DNA of 64,000 nucleotides. Source: Leucothrix pacifica (GTDB lineage Bacteria > Pseudomonadota > Gammaproteobacteria > Thiotrichales > Thiotrichaceae). The DNA lies in contig NZ_QGKM01000028.1 of assembly GCF_003172875.1 (NCBI RefSeq), positions 1-64,000 on the forward strand, read 5' to 3'. A program made the position numbers and the translations under genes. Each line of letters opens with the position of its first letter. Position 1 is the stretch's first letter. The notes beneath the pieces were generated by a model. That model worked only from the letters and a program-made list of their open reading frames with translations, searched no databases and had not been told where the DNA came from. Shown in pieces: positions 46,958-57,418 of this stretch.

Positions 46958-48670
46958 TTAAATTACACCTTTGTACTCTTGCTTTCGCACCTCGTCCAAG
47001 CAAGCCCTAATCTCGTCGACATCAACCTCGACTCGCTCCAATACCATCGCCGCCAAACGCAAACTCGCCTCAGTAGTCTCCGGCATCACCGCATCTGCAC
47101 CATGCTCGTATAGCTCATCACTGTGCCCTGCATCCCTCGCCCGAACCAAAATCGTCAGTTGAGGCCAGAGTCTTTTCACCGCTTCAACAACACGCTTAGC
47201 AGCCTCCGGCTCATCCAAAGTAATCAACACTACCTTGGCTTTATCAGCTCCCACCTGCCTAAGTACATCCGGCCTTGCCGCATCGCCATAATAAACCGGC
47301 TCATTCGCCTCCCGACATTGCCGGACACTCACCGCATCCATATCCAGCGCGACATACTCCACCGATTGCTGCTTTAGAATCGCCGCAACCGACTGCCCCA
47401 CCCGGCCATAACCAGCAATAATCACGTGATCGCTGCGTTCATGCTCACCACTTCGAGGCATCATTAAACGCTCATCTCTCGGCGACAATCGCTTACTCAG
47501 TTCACCCGCCAAATAAGCAAGGAATGGCGTTAGTACCATCGATAGTCCAGCCAGGATCACCATAAACTGCCCGACATCTGCAGGAATCAAATCGTAAGTT
47601 GTCATCGCCTGACCGATCAGAACAAAGGCAAACTCACCGGCTTCTGATAAATACAATCCCACCCGCAAGGCATCTTGCAGTTGCAATCCAAAATAGCGTG
47701 CTAATGCAATACCAATAATTGACTTTAAGGTCAGCAAACCGATTAATGACAACACTAACCACCCTGCTTTATCGATAACCAGTGAGAAGTCGAGCATCAT
47801 GCCGACACTCATAAAAAACAGACCCAGCAGCAAACCTTTAAATGGCAAAATCTCGCTTTCGATTTGGTGACGGAACTCGGTTTCTGCCAACAATAAACCG
47901 GCCAAGAATGCCCCAAGTGCCAACGATAATCCTGCGTAAGCCGTTAATAACGAAGTCGCCAGAACGGACAATAAAATCATCGCGGTGAATACATCGACAT
48001 TGCGGGTATTGGCGACGATTTGAAATAAGCGACGGAAGACTAACCGCCCCAGTAATAAAATAATGCCAACGGCCAGCACGGCCTTGAAGATGGATAGCCC
48101 CAGATTAAGCCAGATATCGCCCTCACCCTCAGCCGCTAACACCGGCAGCAGGATCAATATTGGCACCACCGCCAAGTCCTGAAACAGCAATACAGAGAAA
48201 CTTGCCCGACCATGTGTCGTTGAAATTTCACCGCGTTCGGTCAGTAATTGCATAACCATAGCAGTGGATGACAAGGCCAGACAAAGCCCAATAACTAAGG
48301 CTGCTTCAGCGCTATTTCCCCAGAAATACGCCACACTACCAATGACACCCGCAGAGATAATCACCTGCGCGGCTCCTAAGCCAAAGATCAAGCGCCGATA
48401 GGATCGTAATCGCTCAAACGAAAGCTCCAGACCAATACTAAATAACAGAAACACCACGCCCAGTTCGGCAACATGACTGACGCCTTCTGCATCCGACACA
48501 ATAGATAAACTGTAAGGCCCGATGATTGCGCCCACCGACAGATAGCCCAAAATCGGACTCACATTCAGGCACTTAAACACCGGCACAATAAATACCACCG
48601 TCAGCAAGAACGCAACGGTTTCAACAAGGTAAGGAATGGGAATATGGATAGCGCTACTGGCAAAAACCAT
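46958..48670 (-). CDS. CPA2-type cation:proton antiporter (Kef-like) with RCK domain
   Basis: This 570-aa protein has about 12 transmembrane segments of the CPA2/Kef family (VSPILGYLSVGAIIGPYSLS, AELGVVFLLFSIGLELSFER, LSEAGEFAFVLIGQ) and a C-terminal RCK_N domain (HVIIAGYGRVGQSVAAILKQ) for NAD binding. It lacks the second RCK_C domain, like KefB/KefC. It probably carries K+ or Na+ out in exchange for H+, under redox or nucleotide control. No KefF/KefG ancillary gene is adjacent. Confidence 0.92.
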   Translation of the reverse strand: MVFASSAIHIPIPYLVETVAFLLTVVFIVPVFKCLNVSPILGYLSVGAIIGPYSLSIVSDAEGVSHVAELGVVFLLFSIGLELSFERLRSYRRLIFGLGAAQVIISAGVIGSVAYFWGNSAEAALVIGLCLALSSTAMVMQLLTERGEISTTHGRASFSVLLFQDLAVVPILILLPVLAAEGEGDIWLNLGLSIFKAVLAVGIILLLGRLVFRRLFQIVANTRNVDVFTAMILLSVLATSLLTAYAGLSLALGAFLAGLLLAETEFRHQIESEILPFKGLLLGLFFMSVGMMLDFSLVIDKAGWLVLSLIGLLTLKSIIGIALARYFGLQLQDALRVGLYLSEAGEFAFVLIGQAMTTYDLIPADVGQFMVILAGLSMVLTPFLAYLAGELSKRLSPRDERLMMPRSGEHERSDHVIIAGYGRVGQSVAAILKQQSVEYVALDMDAVSVRQCREANEPVYYGDAARPDVLRQVGADKAKVVLITLDEPEAAKRVVEAVKRLWPQLTILVRARDAGHSDELYEHGADAVMPETTEASLRLAAMVLERVEVDVDEIRACLDEVRKQEYKGVI

Positions 48671-48849
48671 TGGAGTTGACCACTTGGATGAAAGTGGTCA
48701 AATCTTATCAAAGCCTATCTGCTACAGCACTGAATCGTTTTACTAAATCAGCAATTATCAGCTAATCCGACTTTTACAAGATTTTTACATTACTCTTCAG
48801 CGAATGACATAGACTTAAACCATCAATAAACACAACAAATGAGTCCGCC

Positions 48850-51800
48850 ATGTTTATCCGACTATGCCTTTTGTTCAGCTTGCTACTCATCAACCTCAGC
48901 GCACTTGCCGCGCCCATGACAACCGAGCAAGTCCCCGAACCGTTAAAGCCGTGGGTCGATTGGGTACTGCAAGATGACACCCAACGCAACTGCCCCTATC
49001 TGTACAACAGCCAATCCCGCGCCTGTAGCTGGCCCTCGCAATTACAATTACAACTCAGCGAAAGTGGCGGTACTTTTAACCAGCAGTGGCAGGTGTTCGA
49101 TGAAACACTGATTCGCTTACCGGGTGACAGTGAACATTGGCCACAGAGTGTACGCTCAGACAGCGGCGAGTTACTCGTGCAATCGGTCAATGGCATGCCC
49201 TACGTCAAACTCCCTGCGGGAACACATACCATTCTGGGATTATTCCGCTGGAGCAAACTGCCCAAATCTCTACGCGTCACACCAGAATCCGGACTGATTC
49301 AACTACAAGTAAATAACAAACTCATTGAGCAGCCGCAATTCAATCAACAGGGTCAACTCTGGTTAACCCAAGGCTCTAGTGGAACGGTCAGCGAAGATAA
49401 TTTAGACATCCAAGTCTTCCGCAAAATCAGCGACAGTCATCCGGTACTCGTCACCACCTCCATCAAGCTACGCGTGTCTGGTAAGCAACGAAACACCACG
49501 CTCTCACCTGTATTGCTTGATGAATTCACTGCCTTGAGCATCAACAGCAAGCTCCCTGCACGCATGGAAGCAGGCAAAGACGGACAGCCTACACAATTGC
49601 AAGTACAACTGCGCCCCGGTGAATGGACTATTGAAGTGACCGGGCGCGCATTCGCCGCTCAAACCGACTTTACCTTGCCAGTGAGCAAAGCGCCGTGGCC
49701 ACAGCAGGAAGTCTGGGTATTTGAAGCCGATACTAAAATGCGTCAAATCGAGGTGTCTGGCGTCAACAGTATCGACCCCAGCCAGACTCGCCTGCCGTCA
49801 CAATGGAAGTCACTACCTGCCTATTTACTTGCGCCGGAGCAAACACTCAAGCTCAATGAAATGCACAGGGGCGTCAGTCAGGTGGGACAAAATGAGTTAA
49901 ACCTACGCCGTGAAATGTGGCTCGATTATGACGGCAAAGGCTACACCATTAAGGACAGACTTAACGGTACCATCCGCCAGCAATCACGCCTGAATGCCAC
50001 GCCAACGCTGGAACTTGGCCGCGTCAGCATCGACGGACGTGATCAATTCATTACCCGTGAAAGCGAAGGTAAAGCCGGTGTAGAAATTCGCCGTGAATCC
50101 ATTAATTTGAATGCAGAAAGTCGTTACACTGGCAGCCGCGCCCAGCCTCCGGTTAATGGCTGGGAACATGACTTACAATCTGTGAATACCACACTTCACC
50201 TGCCACCGGGTTGGGGACTTTTCTCAGCAACCGGCACGGATAATCTACCGAATAGCTGGGTAAAAAACTGGAGCCTACTCGACTTCTTCTTAGTGCTGAT
50301 TATCGCGATTTCCGTCGCCTATCTTTACAACCCGTTATGGGGTTTTCTGGCGTTGGTCACCTTGGTATTCACCTGGCATGAGCCGAATGCGCCGCGTTAT
50401 ATTTGGTTGAATTTACTGGCCGCGATTGCCCTGCTTCGGGTACTCCCGGACAGCTGGTTTAAGCGTAGTGTCAATCTGTACCGCTGGGCAAGCTTGCTAG
50501 CCCTCGCGCTGATACTGCTGCCCTACACCATCGACACCATTAAAACCGGACTATACCCACAACTGGAAAATCGCTATGGACGTGTACAAGTTAATAACAC
50601 CGGCGTCTCCGGCACGATGAGTATGTCAACTAACGATGAAATTCAGGTGGAGATGGCGCAAGACATGTCGAATGACAGCATGCTGCAACGTGCGCCCGAA
50701 ATCGCCATGAAACCACGCCCGAAAGTGAGTTCCTCCATCGTGTCAAAAGAGTACAACAGCTATGCCGGTAAAAAACTCGCGCCGCGCAAAGCCGATCTAA
50801 AATCCATCGATCCCAATAGCATGATTCAAACCGGCCCAGGCTTACCACGCTGGACAGGTTATAAGCGCATCAATCTCAGCTGGTCTGGCCCTGTTAAAGC
50901 CGATGAAACCAGCCGCCTGATGCTGATTAATCCATTCCTGAATGCACTGATTAAATACTTCGGTATCGCGCTATTACTCGGCCTGACATGGCGCTTACTC
51001 AGCCTGAATAAAGGCTTCAGCTGGAACCCAAAACAATGGTTTAAGCGCAGCATCGTTCCGGCACTCGCCCTGTGCATATTGCCTGCAATGTTTATGGCGC
51101 CTGAGCCTGTACAGGCAGACACCTTGCCCAGCGAACAAATGCTTCAGGAATTAAAACAACGCCTGACTCAGGCTCCGGAGTGTTTACCGGAATGCGCGCA
51201 GATCGAGCAGATGCAAATCTCTATTGCCGATAACGCGCTGCAAGCCCGACTCCGCGTACACGCCGTGATTGATACCGCGATTCCTCTGCCCGGTAGCCAA
51301 GGCACGTGGTTGAGCCAGCAAGTCATGGTGAATGGAGAACCCGCGCTGGCGATTCAACGCGACCAATCACAACAACTGTGGATTGCCATTCCTAAAGGTC
51401 AAAGCAATGTGGTGCTGAGCGGCGCGCTGCCTAACCGTAATAGCGTGCCACTGCCCCTACCACTCAAACCGCACTCCGTGACATGGCAAAGCAGCGATAA
51501 AGATTGGACGCTGGATGGCATTAAAGACAACGGCAGCACCGAGTCACAGTTACAGCTCAACCGTGTACTCAGCAAAGACGCCAAGGCACTTCGGGAACAA
51601 GCTCAAAGCACGCTGCCAACCTTTGTAAAAATCCAACGGCATTTAAATCTGGGACTGGACTGGACGGTGGAAACCACGCTGACGCGCTACTCGCCACTGG
51701 ACACGCCGCTGAGCCTGAACATTCCGCTACTGGCTGGCGAACAGCCAATGAGCGAACAACTCAGCATTAAAAACGGTCGGATAAAAATCAATCTGAGTGC

Positions 51801-53052
51801 CCAGCAAAAACAAGCGCGTTGGTCATCACGCCTTAACAGCACCGACCAACTCGTGCTAACCGCGACTCAGAGCAATGATTTTCTGGAAAGTTGGCAAGTC
51901 GCCACCAGCCCTGTTTGGCACCTGAAAAGCAGCGGCATTCCGGTGAATCAATACCGTAATCAAGACCAACAAACCGTGCCGGTGTGGTATCCGTGGCCGG
52001 GTGAAAGTCTGACGCTGGACATGAGCAGACCGGAAGGTGTCGCGGGTCAAACCGTCACGATTCTCAGCAGCCAAATGCACATAAACACCGGCAAACGCGC
52101 CAATAACGTCACGCTGACCATGAATATCCTCAGTAGTCGTGGTGTGTTGCATGAGATCCAGTTGCCAAAGAATGCTGATGTAAAACAACTGCATATTGAT
52201 GGCACCGCGCAACGCATTCAAAACACGGACAACAAGCTCAGCCTAACGCTAAAACCCGGCAAACAAACTGTGTCGGTGGAATGGCGCGAGTCGGATGTAC
52301 TGACCACGCACTATCAGTTCCCAGAGGTAAATACCGGCCTGCCAAGTGTGAATGCAAACTTCACCATTAAGCTACCGCGGGATCGCTGGGTGCTGTGGGT
52401 AGATGGCCCAACCTCTGGCCCTGCCATTCTATTCTGGGGTGTGTTACTGGCACTATTGATACTATCGCTGGCACTGGCCGCGTCTAAATATACCCCGCTG
52501 AAAAGTTGGCAGTGGTTCCTGCTCGGCATTGGACTGAGTCAGACGGAAACCGGCCTGATGATTCTGGTGATACTCTGGTTATTTGCCATCGCCTCCCGTG
52601 AGAAACTCACGAGGAAGCTCAGCTATGCAAAGTTTGATTTGATGCAAATCAGTTTGGTAGGGCTGACCGTGGTTGCGCTGGGCGTACTGGCTGCAGCGGT
52701 GGCCAATGGCTTGCTGGGTAGTCCCGATATGCAGATTGTCGGCAATGGGTCGAATGCTTACTCGCTGAATTGGTATCAGGACAGAGCGGGTGAAGTATTG
52801 GCGCAGCCGTCAATTGTTAGTGTACCGCTGTGGATTTATCGGGCCCTGATGTTGGCATGGGCACTTTGGTTAGCGATGTCGGTACTGGGCTGGTTGCGCT
52901 GGGGCTGGCAGGCTATGAATGTCGGTGGGCTTTGGATGAAGCGGCCTGTTAAGGAGGCTGGTGATGATGGGCGTGGGTGGTTTGGGCGGAAAAAGAAGTC
53001 TGAGGCAAAGCTTCCAACTACTGATGAAGCGGTTGTGCCTGCTGAAAAGTAA
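48850..53052 (+). CDS. large two-lobed membrane protein of unknown function
   Basis: This 1400-aa protein starts with a signal peptide (LCLLFSLLLINLSALAAP). Residues 20-470 are a beta-rich periplasmic lobe, then four membrane segments (about 480-575), a further one near 700, and a second hydrophobic stretch with a signal-like end (LALCILPAMFMAPEPVQADT). A second periplasmic lobe (about 757-1200) follows, and the C-terminus has three or four membrane segments with a basic tail. The two lobes resemble each other (both PNGxP...P.GxH-like blocks), pointing to an internal duplication. I know of no characterised relative; conserved hypotheticals of this size exist in gammaproteobacteria. It stands alone. 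Confidence 0.8.
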   Translation: MFIRLCLLFSLLLINLSALAAPMTTEQVPEPLKPWVDWVLQDDTQRNCPYLYNSQSRACSWPSQLQLQLSESGGTFNQQWQVFDETLIRLPGDSEHWPQSVRSDSGELLVQSVNGMPYVKLPAGTHTILGLFRWSKLPKSLRVTPESGLIQLQVNNKLIEQPQFNQQGQLWLTQGSSGTVSEDNLDIQVFRKISDSHPVLVTTSIKLRVSGKQRNTTLSPVLLDEFTALSINSKLPARMEAGKDGQPTQLQVQLRPGEWTIEVTGRAFAAQTDFTLPVSKAPWPQQEVWVFEADTKMRQIEVSGVNSIDPSQTRLPSQWKSLPAYLLAPEQTLKLNEMHRGVSQVGQNELNLRREMWLDYDGKGYTIKDRLNGTIRQQSRLNATPTLELGRVSIDGRDQFITRESEGKAGVEIRRESINLNAESRYTGSRAQPPVNGWEHDLQSVNTTLHLPPGWGLFSATGTDNLPNSWVKNWSLLDFFLVLIIAISVAYLYNPLWGFLALVTLVFTWHEPNAPRYIWLNLLAAIALLRVLPDSWFKRSVNLYRWASLLALALILLPYTIDTIKTGLYPQLENRYGRVQVNNTGVSGTMSMSTNDEIQVEMAQDMSNDSMLQRAPEIAMKPRPKVSSSIVSKEYNSYAGKKLAPRKADLKSIDPNSMIQTGPGLPRWTGYKRINLSWSGPVKADETSRLMLINPFLNALIKYFGIALLLGLTWRLLSLNKGFSWNPKQWFKRSIVPALALCILPAMFMAPEPVQADTLPSEQMLQELKQRLTQAPECLPECAQIEQMQISIADNALQARLRVHAVIDTAIPLPGSQGTWLSQQVMVNGEPALAIQRDQSQQLWIAIPKGQSNVVLSGALPNRNSVPLPLPLKPHSVTWQSSDKDWTLDGIKDNGSTESQLQLNRVLSKDAKALREQAQSTLPTFVKIQRHLNLGLDWTVETTLTRYSPLDTPLSLNIPLLAGEQPMSEQLSIKNGRIKINLSAQQKQARWSSRLNSTDQLVLTATQSNDFLESWQVATSPVWHLKSSGIPVNQYRNQDQQTVPVWYPWPGESLTLDMSRPEGVAGQTVTILSSQMHINTGKRANNVTLTMNILSSRGVLHEIQLPKNADVKQLHIDGTAQRIQNTDNKLSLTLKPGKQTVSVEWRESDVLTTHYQFPEVNTGLPSVNANFTIKLPRDRWVLWVDGPTSGPAILFWGVLLALLILSLALAASKYTPLKSWQWFLLGIGLSQTETGLMILVILWLFAIASREKLTRKLSYAKFDLMQISLVGLTVVALGVLAAAVANGLLGSPDMQIVGNGSNAYSLNWYQDRAGEVLAQPSIVSVPLWIYRALMLAWALWLAMSVLGWLRWGWQAMNVGGLWMKRPVKEAGDDGRGWFGRKKKSEAKLPTTDEAVVPAEK

Positions 53053-53140
53053 TTGTTTTGACAGGAACACTGGGATCTATTTCTTTTAGAAGCGGATCTT
53101 GGCGTTTCCCTCATCACGCAATTCACTGATTTTCTCGCCT

Positions 53141-53172
53141 AATGTGAGCCTAGTTTTTTGGAGGCTCACATT
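53141..53172. terminator. perfect 11-bp hairpin between convergent genes
   Basis: AATGTGAGCCT (53141-53151) and AGGCTCACATT (53162-53172) form a perfect stem with a loop containing TTTTTT. It lies between the 1400-aa membrane protein gene and the convergent FGE-domain gene, and may end transcription from both sides. The T run is in the loop, not behind the stem. Confidence 0.5.
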
Positions 53173-53260
53173 CATTGACCAATACTCGAGCATGTACACT
53201 CTAAAGATCATCATTTAAAAATGACAGGCCCATCCAGAATCCAAGTTAACATAAAGCACT

Positions 53261-54088
53261 CTATGAGTGATGATTGAGAGACAAACGAAAGCCAAGGCTA
53301 TTGTTACGAAATGATGGAAAGCCATAGTAACGACAGGCAGATCGGCAACCTTTTGTACCATCAAGCCAAGAGCCACCACGCAATACACGCCCTTTATCTA
53401 TGCCTGATGTTAATGAACCGTTAGATTTAAGCTCCATGTTAGATGAATTAGGGTATTCTACATACCAATCCTGACACCATTCCCAAACGTTTCCATGCAT
53501 TGCATAAAGCCCCCAATTATTTGGAGGCAAAAGTTTTACCGCAACTGTTTTTCTTCTGTACTTACGATCATTACCGATCACATGAACCCCTCTAGCATCA
53601 AAGTTGACCTCACTAAAATCAATCTGATCCCCAAAATAAAACGAAGTTGTTGTCTCTGCTCTACAAGCATATTCCCACTGCACCTCACTTGGGAGGCACA
53701 GTTTTAACTCAGGTTCTAGAGTGTTAATTTTGTTGATAAACATCTGAGCATCTTCCCAGCTGACGGAGTCCACTGGATTATTCTTACCATTAAAACTGCT
53801 AGGGTTCCCCTCCATTACAACCTCCCATAAAGCTTGTGTAACAGTCGTATCCGCTATCCAAAAGCCTTCTCCGAGCTCTACCTCATGCTGAGTTTCGCTA
53901 CTAACCCTCTCCGGCTCATTATCTGGTGAGCCCATTAAAAATACTCCCGGTTCACACCAGCGGAAGGCCTGCTGTACGCCTTTGTAGGTGAAGCTCATCC
54001 ATAGACCAAATTCATCTTCTCCCCAGCCACTAGCCCATGGTTGAGGAAAAATTTTAGGATATATTTTATGAATGCGATTATTAAACAT
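53261..54088 (-). CDS. stand-alone FGE/SUMF1-fold (C-type lectin-like) protein, last gene of the TIR/MoxR operon
   Basis: This 275-aa protein has the formylglycine-generating-enzyme/EgtB fold: FRWCEPGVFLMGSPDNEPER, FWIADTTVTQALWEVV, LPSEVQWEYACRA, MHGNVWEWCQDWY and GRVLRGGSWLDG ... NNSLGFRLS. The first of the two copper cysteines of genuine FGE (GGSxxC) is replaced by Asp, so sulfatase activation is unlikely. The fold probably binds ligand, as in EgtB-like or DGR-variable proteins. It lies 33 nt after the 1099-aa gene and is a paralogue of that protein's FGE domain, so a partner of the same system. Confidence 0.85.
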   Translation of the reverse strand: MFNNRIHKIYPKIFPQPWASGWGEDEFGLWMSFTYKGVQQAFRWCEPGVFLMGSPDNEPERVSSETQHEVELGEGFWIADTTVTQALWEVVMEGNPSSFNGKNNPVDSVSWEDAQMFINKINTLEPELKLCLPSEVQWEYACRAETTTSFYFGDQIDFSEVNFDARGVHVIGNDRKYRRKTVAVKLLPPNNWGLYAMHGNVWEWCQDWYVEYPNSSNMELKSNGSLTSGIDKGRVLRGGSWLDGTKGCRSACRYYGFPSFRNNSLGFRLSLNHHS

Positions 54089-54121
54089 AGTGAATACAAA
54101 AACTCTCAGATTACATGTGAT

Positions 54122-57100
54122 TTACTTCGAATAATTACCGAGATGCTCACTTATCCCCTCATATAGTCTAGTCAACTCATGGAGAGTATCCTCCCCTCCA
54201 GATAGATTGACTCCCGTAATATCTTGCAAGGGAAATGGCTGGGCAAGTACACCGACCCACACTGGGATAATAATTTTACCTTTACTTTTCACTTCATTGA
54301 TTTCCTTTTCACTTAGAGGTGTAAAAACAGAGTCAGAAACAATAACTAATACAATCTTTGACTCGCTAAGAGCACTTTTCGTCTCCCCTAACCAGTCATC
54401 CCTTGCTCCAATACTTTTCTCATCAAAGAAAACCGATATATTCCTCTTTCTTAGATAACGATATAATGTTTTTGCTACTACACTGCTTTTTCCAACATGT
54501 TTTGCGTAACTGATAAAAACCTCAAATTTATCACCAACTCTTGCATACCCCCTGATAGGCGAATTATCGTCACTACGGGCAAGGCGAAAACCGAAATTGA
54601 AGTCACTATCTGTTGGAGCTCCACGGTTACGAAAAGCAGAACGACAAAGCCTTCCCCTACGAACCCAAGAGCCTCCACGCAATACACGGTTATCACCCAC
54701 CACAGGTCCCTCTGGATCGATAACAGGCTTATTATTAAATGACTCAAACCAATCTTCACACCATTCCATTACATTTCCATGCATTTCGTATAAACCCCAA
54801 GCGTTCGGGGGATAATCTTTAACACCTGAAGTTGCTCTTAAGGCTCCTTCTCCCCAGCCCTCATAGTCATCCCAATTACCTCGATAATTCACGTCTTTAA
54901 GTGATAAGTCTTGATTAAAATTAAATGCACTTGTGCTACCTGCTCGGCAAGCATTCTCCCATTCGGCCTCACTTGGAAGTCTTAGATTTAATAATGGGTA
55001 TTGCTCATATGTACATGAAAGAAAGTCTTGAACGTCATCCCAACTGACTTGCTCAACAGGTTTATTCTCAGCTTTGAAGTAACTCGGATTATCACCCATC
55101 ACAGCTTGCCAAAGCGCTTGAGTACACGCGGTGTCCGCCAACCAGTAACCTTGTGTTAAGGTAACTAAGTGCTGAGTTTCTCTTTCATAGCGTCCATTTT
55201 CGGTTTCAGGCGATCCCATTCTAAAAGTAGTCGGCTCTATCCAGCGAAACCACTGTTCGATGCCGTTTAAAGTCACTTGAGCTTTTAAACCTACTTCATC
55301 ACGAATACAAACATCCGCCCACTGGGGTAGCTGAGGCATTCTGGGATGCACTAACAAACTCTGATACCAAAAGCCAGAATATTGATTTTGATACTTGATT
55401 TGATCCTCAGAAGAAAATTCTTCTGTATTGCTATGATGAATCGGGGGGTTCCAATACCAACGATAAATATCACCGTCTTGGTTTTGAGTTTCAGCATACA
55501 GCCCCTTAGCATCATAACCAACACCCATTGCCCAATCAGGCTTAGTCAGTCGCTCAATATGCACCTCTTCACCCGCCAGATAAAAGCATTGACTAGGCTT
55601 CAGTTCATCCAATGAAACCAGCTTATTCTCTACACCTCCCTCTTCAAGATGCTGCTGATTCAATGCATATGACGACCTGACATTAAACTCTGCTAGTGGT
55701 ACGCCTTGGCTAAAGTCAGATCCATTCTTCAGCGCGCTATCTTTTGGTAACAAACTCAAGGTATCGCTACCTTTTTGGCACAGCAGATAAGTATTTGTTT
55801 GAGAGGATTTCTGATTATAAAACTGCATAAACAACTGCATCGATTCTGGCGAATTCACCAGATAATCCGGCAATGTATGTGCGGATTGTCTATCGCTAGA
55901 CATCAACACCCCTAACATCGCAGGGAGATGCGCACTTCGCTTATCTCGCCATATACCGCTGTGCTGTCGCGCCAATGTATCTTCGGTAAATGCCTCCAAG
56001 CCTTCGCCACCTTCAGCCTTTTCTTTTAAGGCTTTGAGTAGTTGCTGCCAATGCAACGTGGCTGCTTCCACTTCTTCTTGATAGCAAGGGTCTAAGTGTT
56101 CCCCCATCAAGTTTGCCAGTATCAGCATTTCCTCATGCAGTTGCGTTGGAAATACATGGCGATGATAGTCCCGCAGCAGCTTTACTATGGTGTTAGCGAG
56201 TTGCGGTTGTTCAGTGGCTAGCTGTTTAAAACGTTCCCTATGCTTTTCTACACTCTTCGCTTTAAAGTAAAAGTCCACACTGGATGGCACAACATCATCA
56301 CTTAACCAACAAGCCGCCTCAGTACCCACATCCTGTTTAAGTGCAGGCAAGCGGTGACGTACTGCTCTTAATAAAGCAGGCTCAATGGTGACTGCCGGAG
56401 ACAGCCATGCCAGTAGATCTTCCTCTGCCTGTCGCCGCTGCGCCTTTTGAGTGACGGTGGCCCATTGGGTAATATTCAGAGGGCTATTTCGCGTCCATTG
56501 CACACAGTCAAAAGTAGCAATCACTTCGGCAGTTAAGTAACGGGAAGCTAGTGGCACGAGCGCCATTGGTTTATGTCCCAATCTCGCTAATTGCTTTCCA
56601 AATATTAGCCAGTGCTCAAGCGCTTTTCCTGTGCTGTCTAACAAACCTAAATCACTAAGAATAAACACTTTAGTTTCAGGCTCTGGCATTCGCCATTGTT
56701 TGGTTTGATACCGCTCACCCTTACGAATTCTGATTACTTTTTTGGGCAGGTCAATCAGCTCCAACACTTTCAACCCAGTGGTTCCGCGTAGTTGCTTCAG
56801 CTGATCAAGTAGTTGGTTGTAATCATCATTAAATAGCTCGGTACGACTAGGCCGCTCAACAATGACTTGAACACTGGCAGCCCATTGCGCTCTGGATTTT
56901 TGAGGAATTCTATTGGGGATTTCGGCCTGCGATATCTGCTTTATTAAACGAGCGGTATCGACTTGTCGGGTATGTTTTATTTCACTGAGCAAGCGTTGTA
57001 ACACAGGCCACAGTTTAGCCCAGCGCACCAATGGTTCTTTTGTCGGTGGCTCGACATCGGCAGCTTCTACACTATCAAGATCCAGCGCGGGTATTTTTGG

Positions 57101-57418
57101 ATACCATTCCGGTAGCTCGTATTCTTCATTTTCAGGCTCTGGTAAGACATCACTGGCGACGCGCTTCACGACACGATAGTAGTGAATGGGTTCGTGGGTG
57201 GCCTCATCAGGTTCAATGTCTGGTTCTTCAGGCGGTGGAGGCTGTACGGGGACAGCTTCAGGCTCAATGTCCGGCAGTACGAGTTCTATTTTTCGTTCGG
57301 GTGCCTGATAGCACGATAGCTCAGCAAGCGCCCGCAAAGCTTCCTCATCAAACAGAATCAAATTCTGTAATAAGTCCGCTCGGTTAATACGTTTGCTGTG
57401 GTGTCGAAAGCTACTCAT
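54122..57418 (-). CDS. giant conflict-system protein: SAV_2336-like vWA region, FGE fold and C-terminal TIR
   Basis: From the ATG at 57416-57418 (1098 aa), the order is: charged, helical N-terminus with a Pro/Glu-rich linker (about 40-110); a degenerate vWA-like Rossmann region (about 247-400, FILSDLGLLDSTGK, without the full DxSxS) followed by LLAWLSPAVTIEPALLRAVR, as in SAV_2336-type proteins of MoxR-vWA systems; a middle region of about 300 aa; an FGE/C-lectin domain (about 700-955, LRLPSEAEWENACRA, MHGNVMEWCEDWF, RVLRGGSWVRRGRL, NFGFRLA) with only one of the usual two cysteines; and a TIR domain (about 965-1095, KFEVFISYAKHVG, FFDEKSIGARDDW, VLVIVSDSV). Overlap with the MoxR gene is 8 nt. 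The TIR may cleave NAD+ or signal. Confidence 0.8.
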   Translation of the reverse strand: MSSFRHHSKRINRADLLQNLILFDEEALRALAELSCYQAPERKIELVLPDIEPEAVPVQPPPPEEPDIEPDEATHEPIHYYRVVKRVASDVLPEPENEEYELPEWYPKIPALDLDSVEAADVEPPTKEPLVRWAKLWPVLQRLLSEIKHTRQVDTARLIKQISQAEIPNRIPQKSRAQWAASVQVIVERPSRTELFNDDYNQLLDQLKQLRGTTGLKVLELIDLPKKVIRIRKGERYQTKQWRMPEPETKVFILSDLGLLDSTGKALEHWLIFGKQLARLGHKPMALVPLASRYLTAEVIATFDCVQWTRNSPLNITQWATVTQKAQRRQAEEDLLAWLSPAVTIEPALLRAVRHRLPALKQDVGTEAACWLSDDVVPSSVDFYFKAKSVEKHRERFKQLATEQPQLANTIVKLLRDYHRHVFPTQLHEEMLILANLMGEHLDPCYQEEVEAATLHWQQLLKALKEKAEGGEGLEAFTEDTLARQHSGIWRDKRSAHLPAMLGVLMSSDRQSAHTLPDYLVNSPESMQLFMQFYNQKSSQTNTYLLCQKGSDTLSLLPKDSALKNGSDFSQGVPLAEFNVRSSYALNQQHLEEGGVENKLVSLDELKPSQCFYLAGEEVHIERLTKPDWAMGVGYDAKGLYAETQNQDGDIYRWYWNPPIHHSNTEEFSSEDQIKYQNQYSGFWYQSLLVHPRMPQLPQWADVCIRDEVGLKAQVTLNGIEQWFRWIEPTTFRMGSPETENGRYERETQHLVTLTQGYWLADTACTQALWQAVMGDNPSYFKAENKPVEQVSWDDVQDFLSCTYEQYPLLNLRLPSEAEWENACRAGSTSAFNFNQDLSLKDVNYRGNWDDYEGWGEGALRATSGVKDYPPNAWGLYEMHGNVMEWCEDWFESFNNKPVIDPEGPVVGDNRVLRGGSWVRRGRLCRSAFRNRGAPTDSDFNFGFRLARSDDNSPIRGYARVGDKFEVFISYAKHVGKSSVVAKTLYRYLRKRNISVFFDEKSIGARDDWLGETKSALSESKIVLVIVSDSVFTPLSEKEINEVKSKGKIIIPVWVGVLAQPFPLQDITGVNLSGGEDTLHELTRLYEGISEHLGNYSK

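Noticed and set aside
53261..54088. Genuine formylglycine-generating enzyme for a sulfatase
   Set aside because: The first of the two copper-binding cysteines is replaced and no sulfatase gene is nearby.
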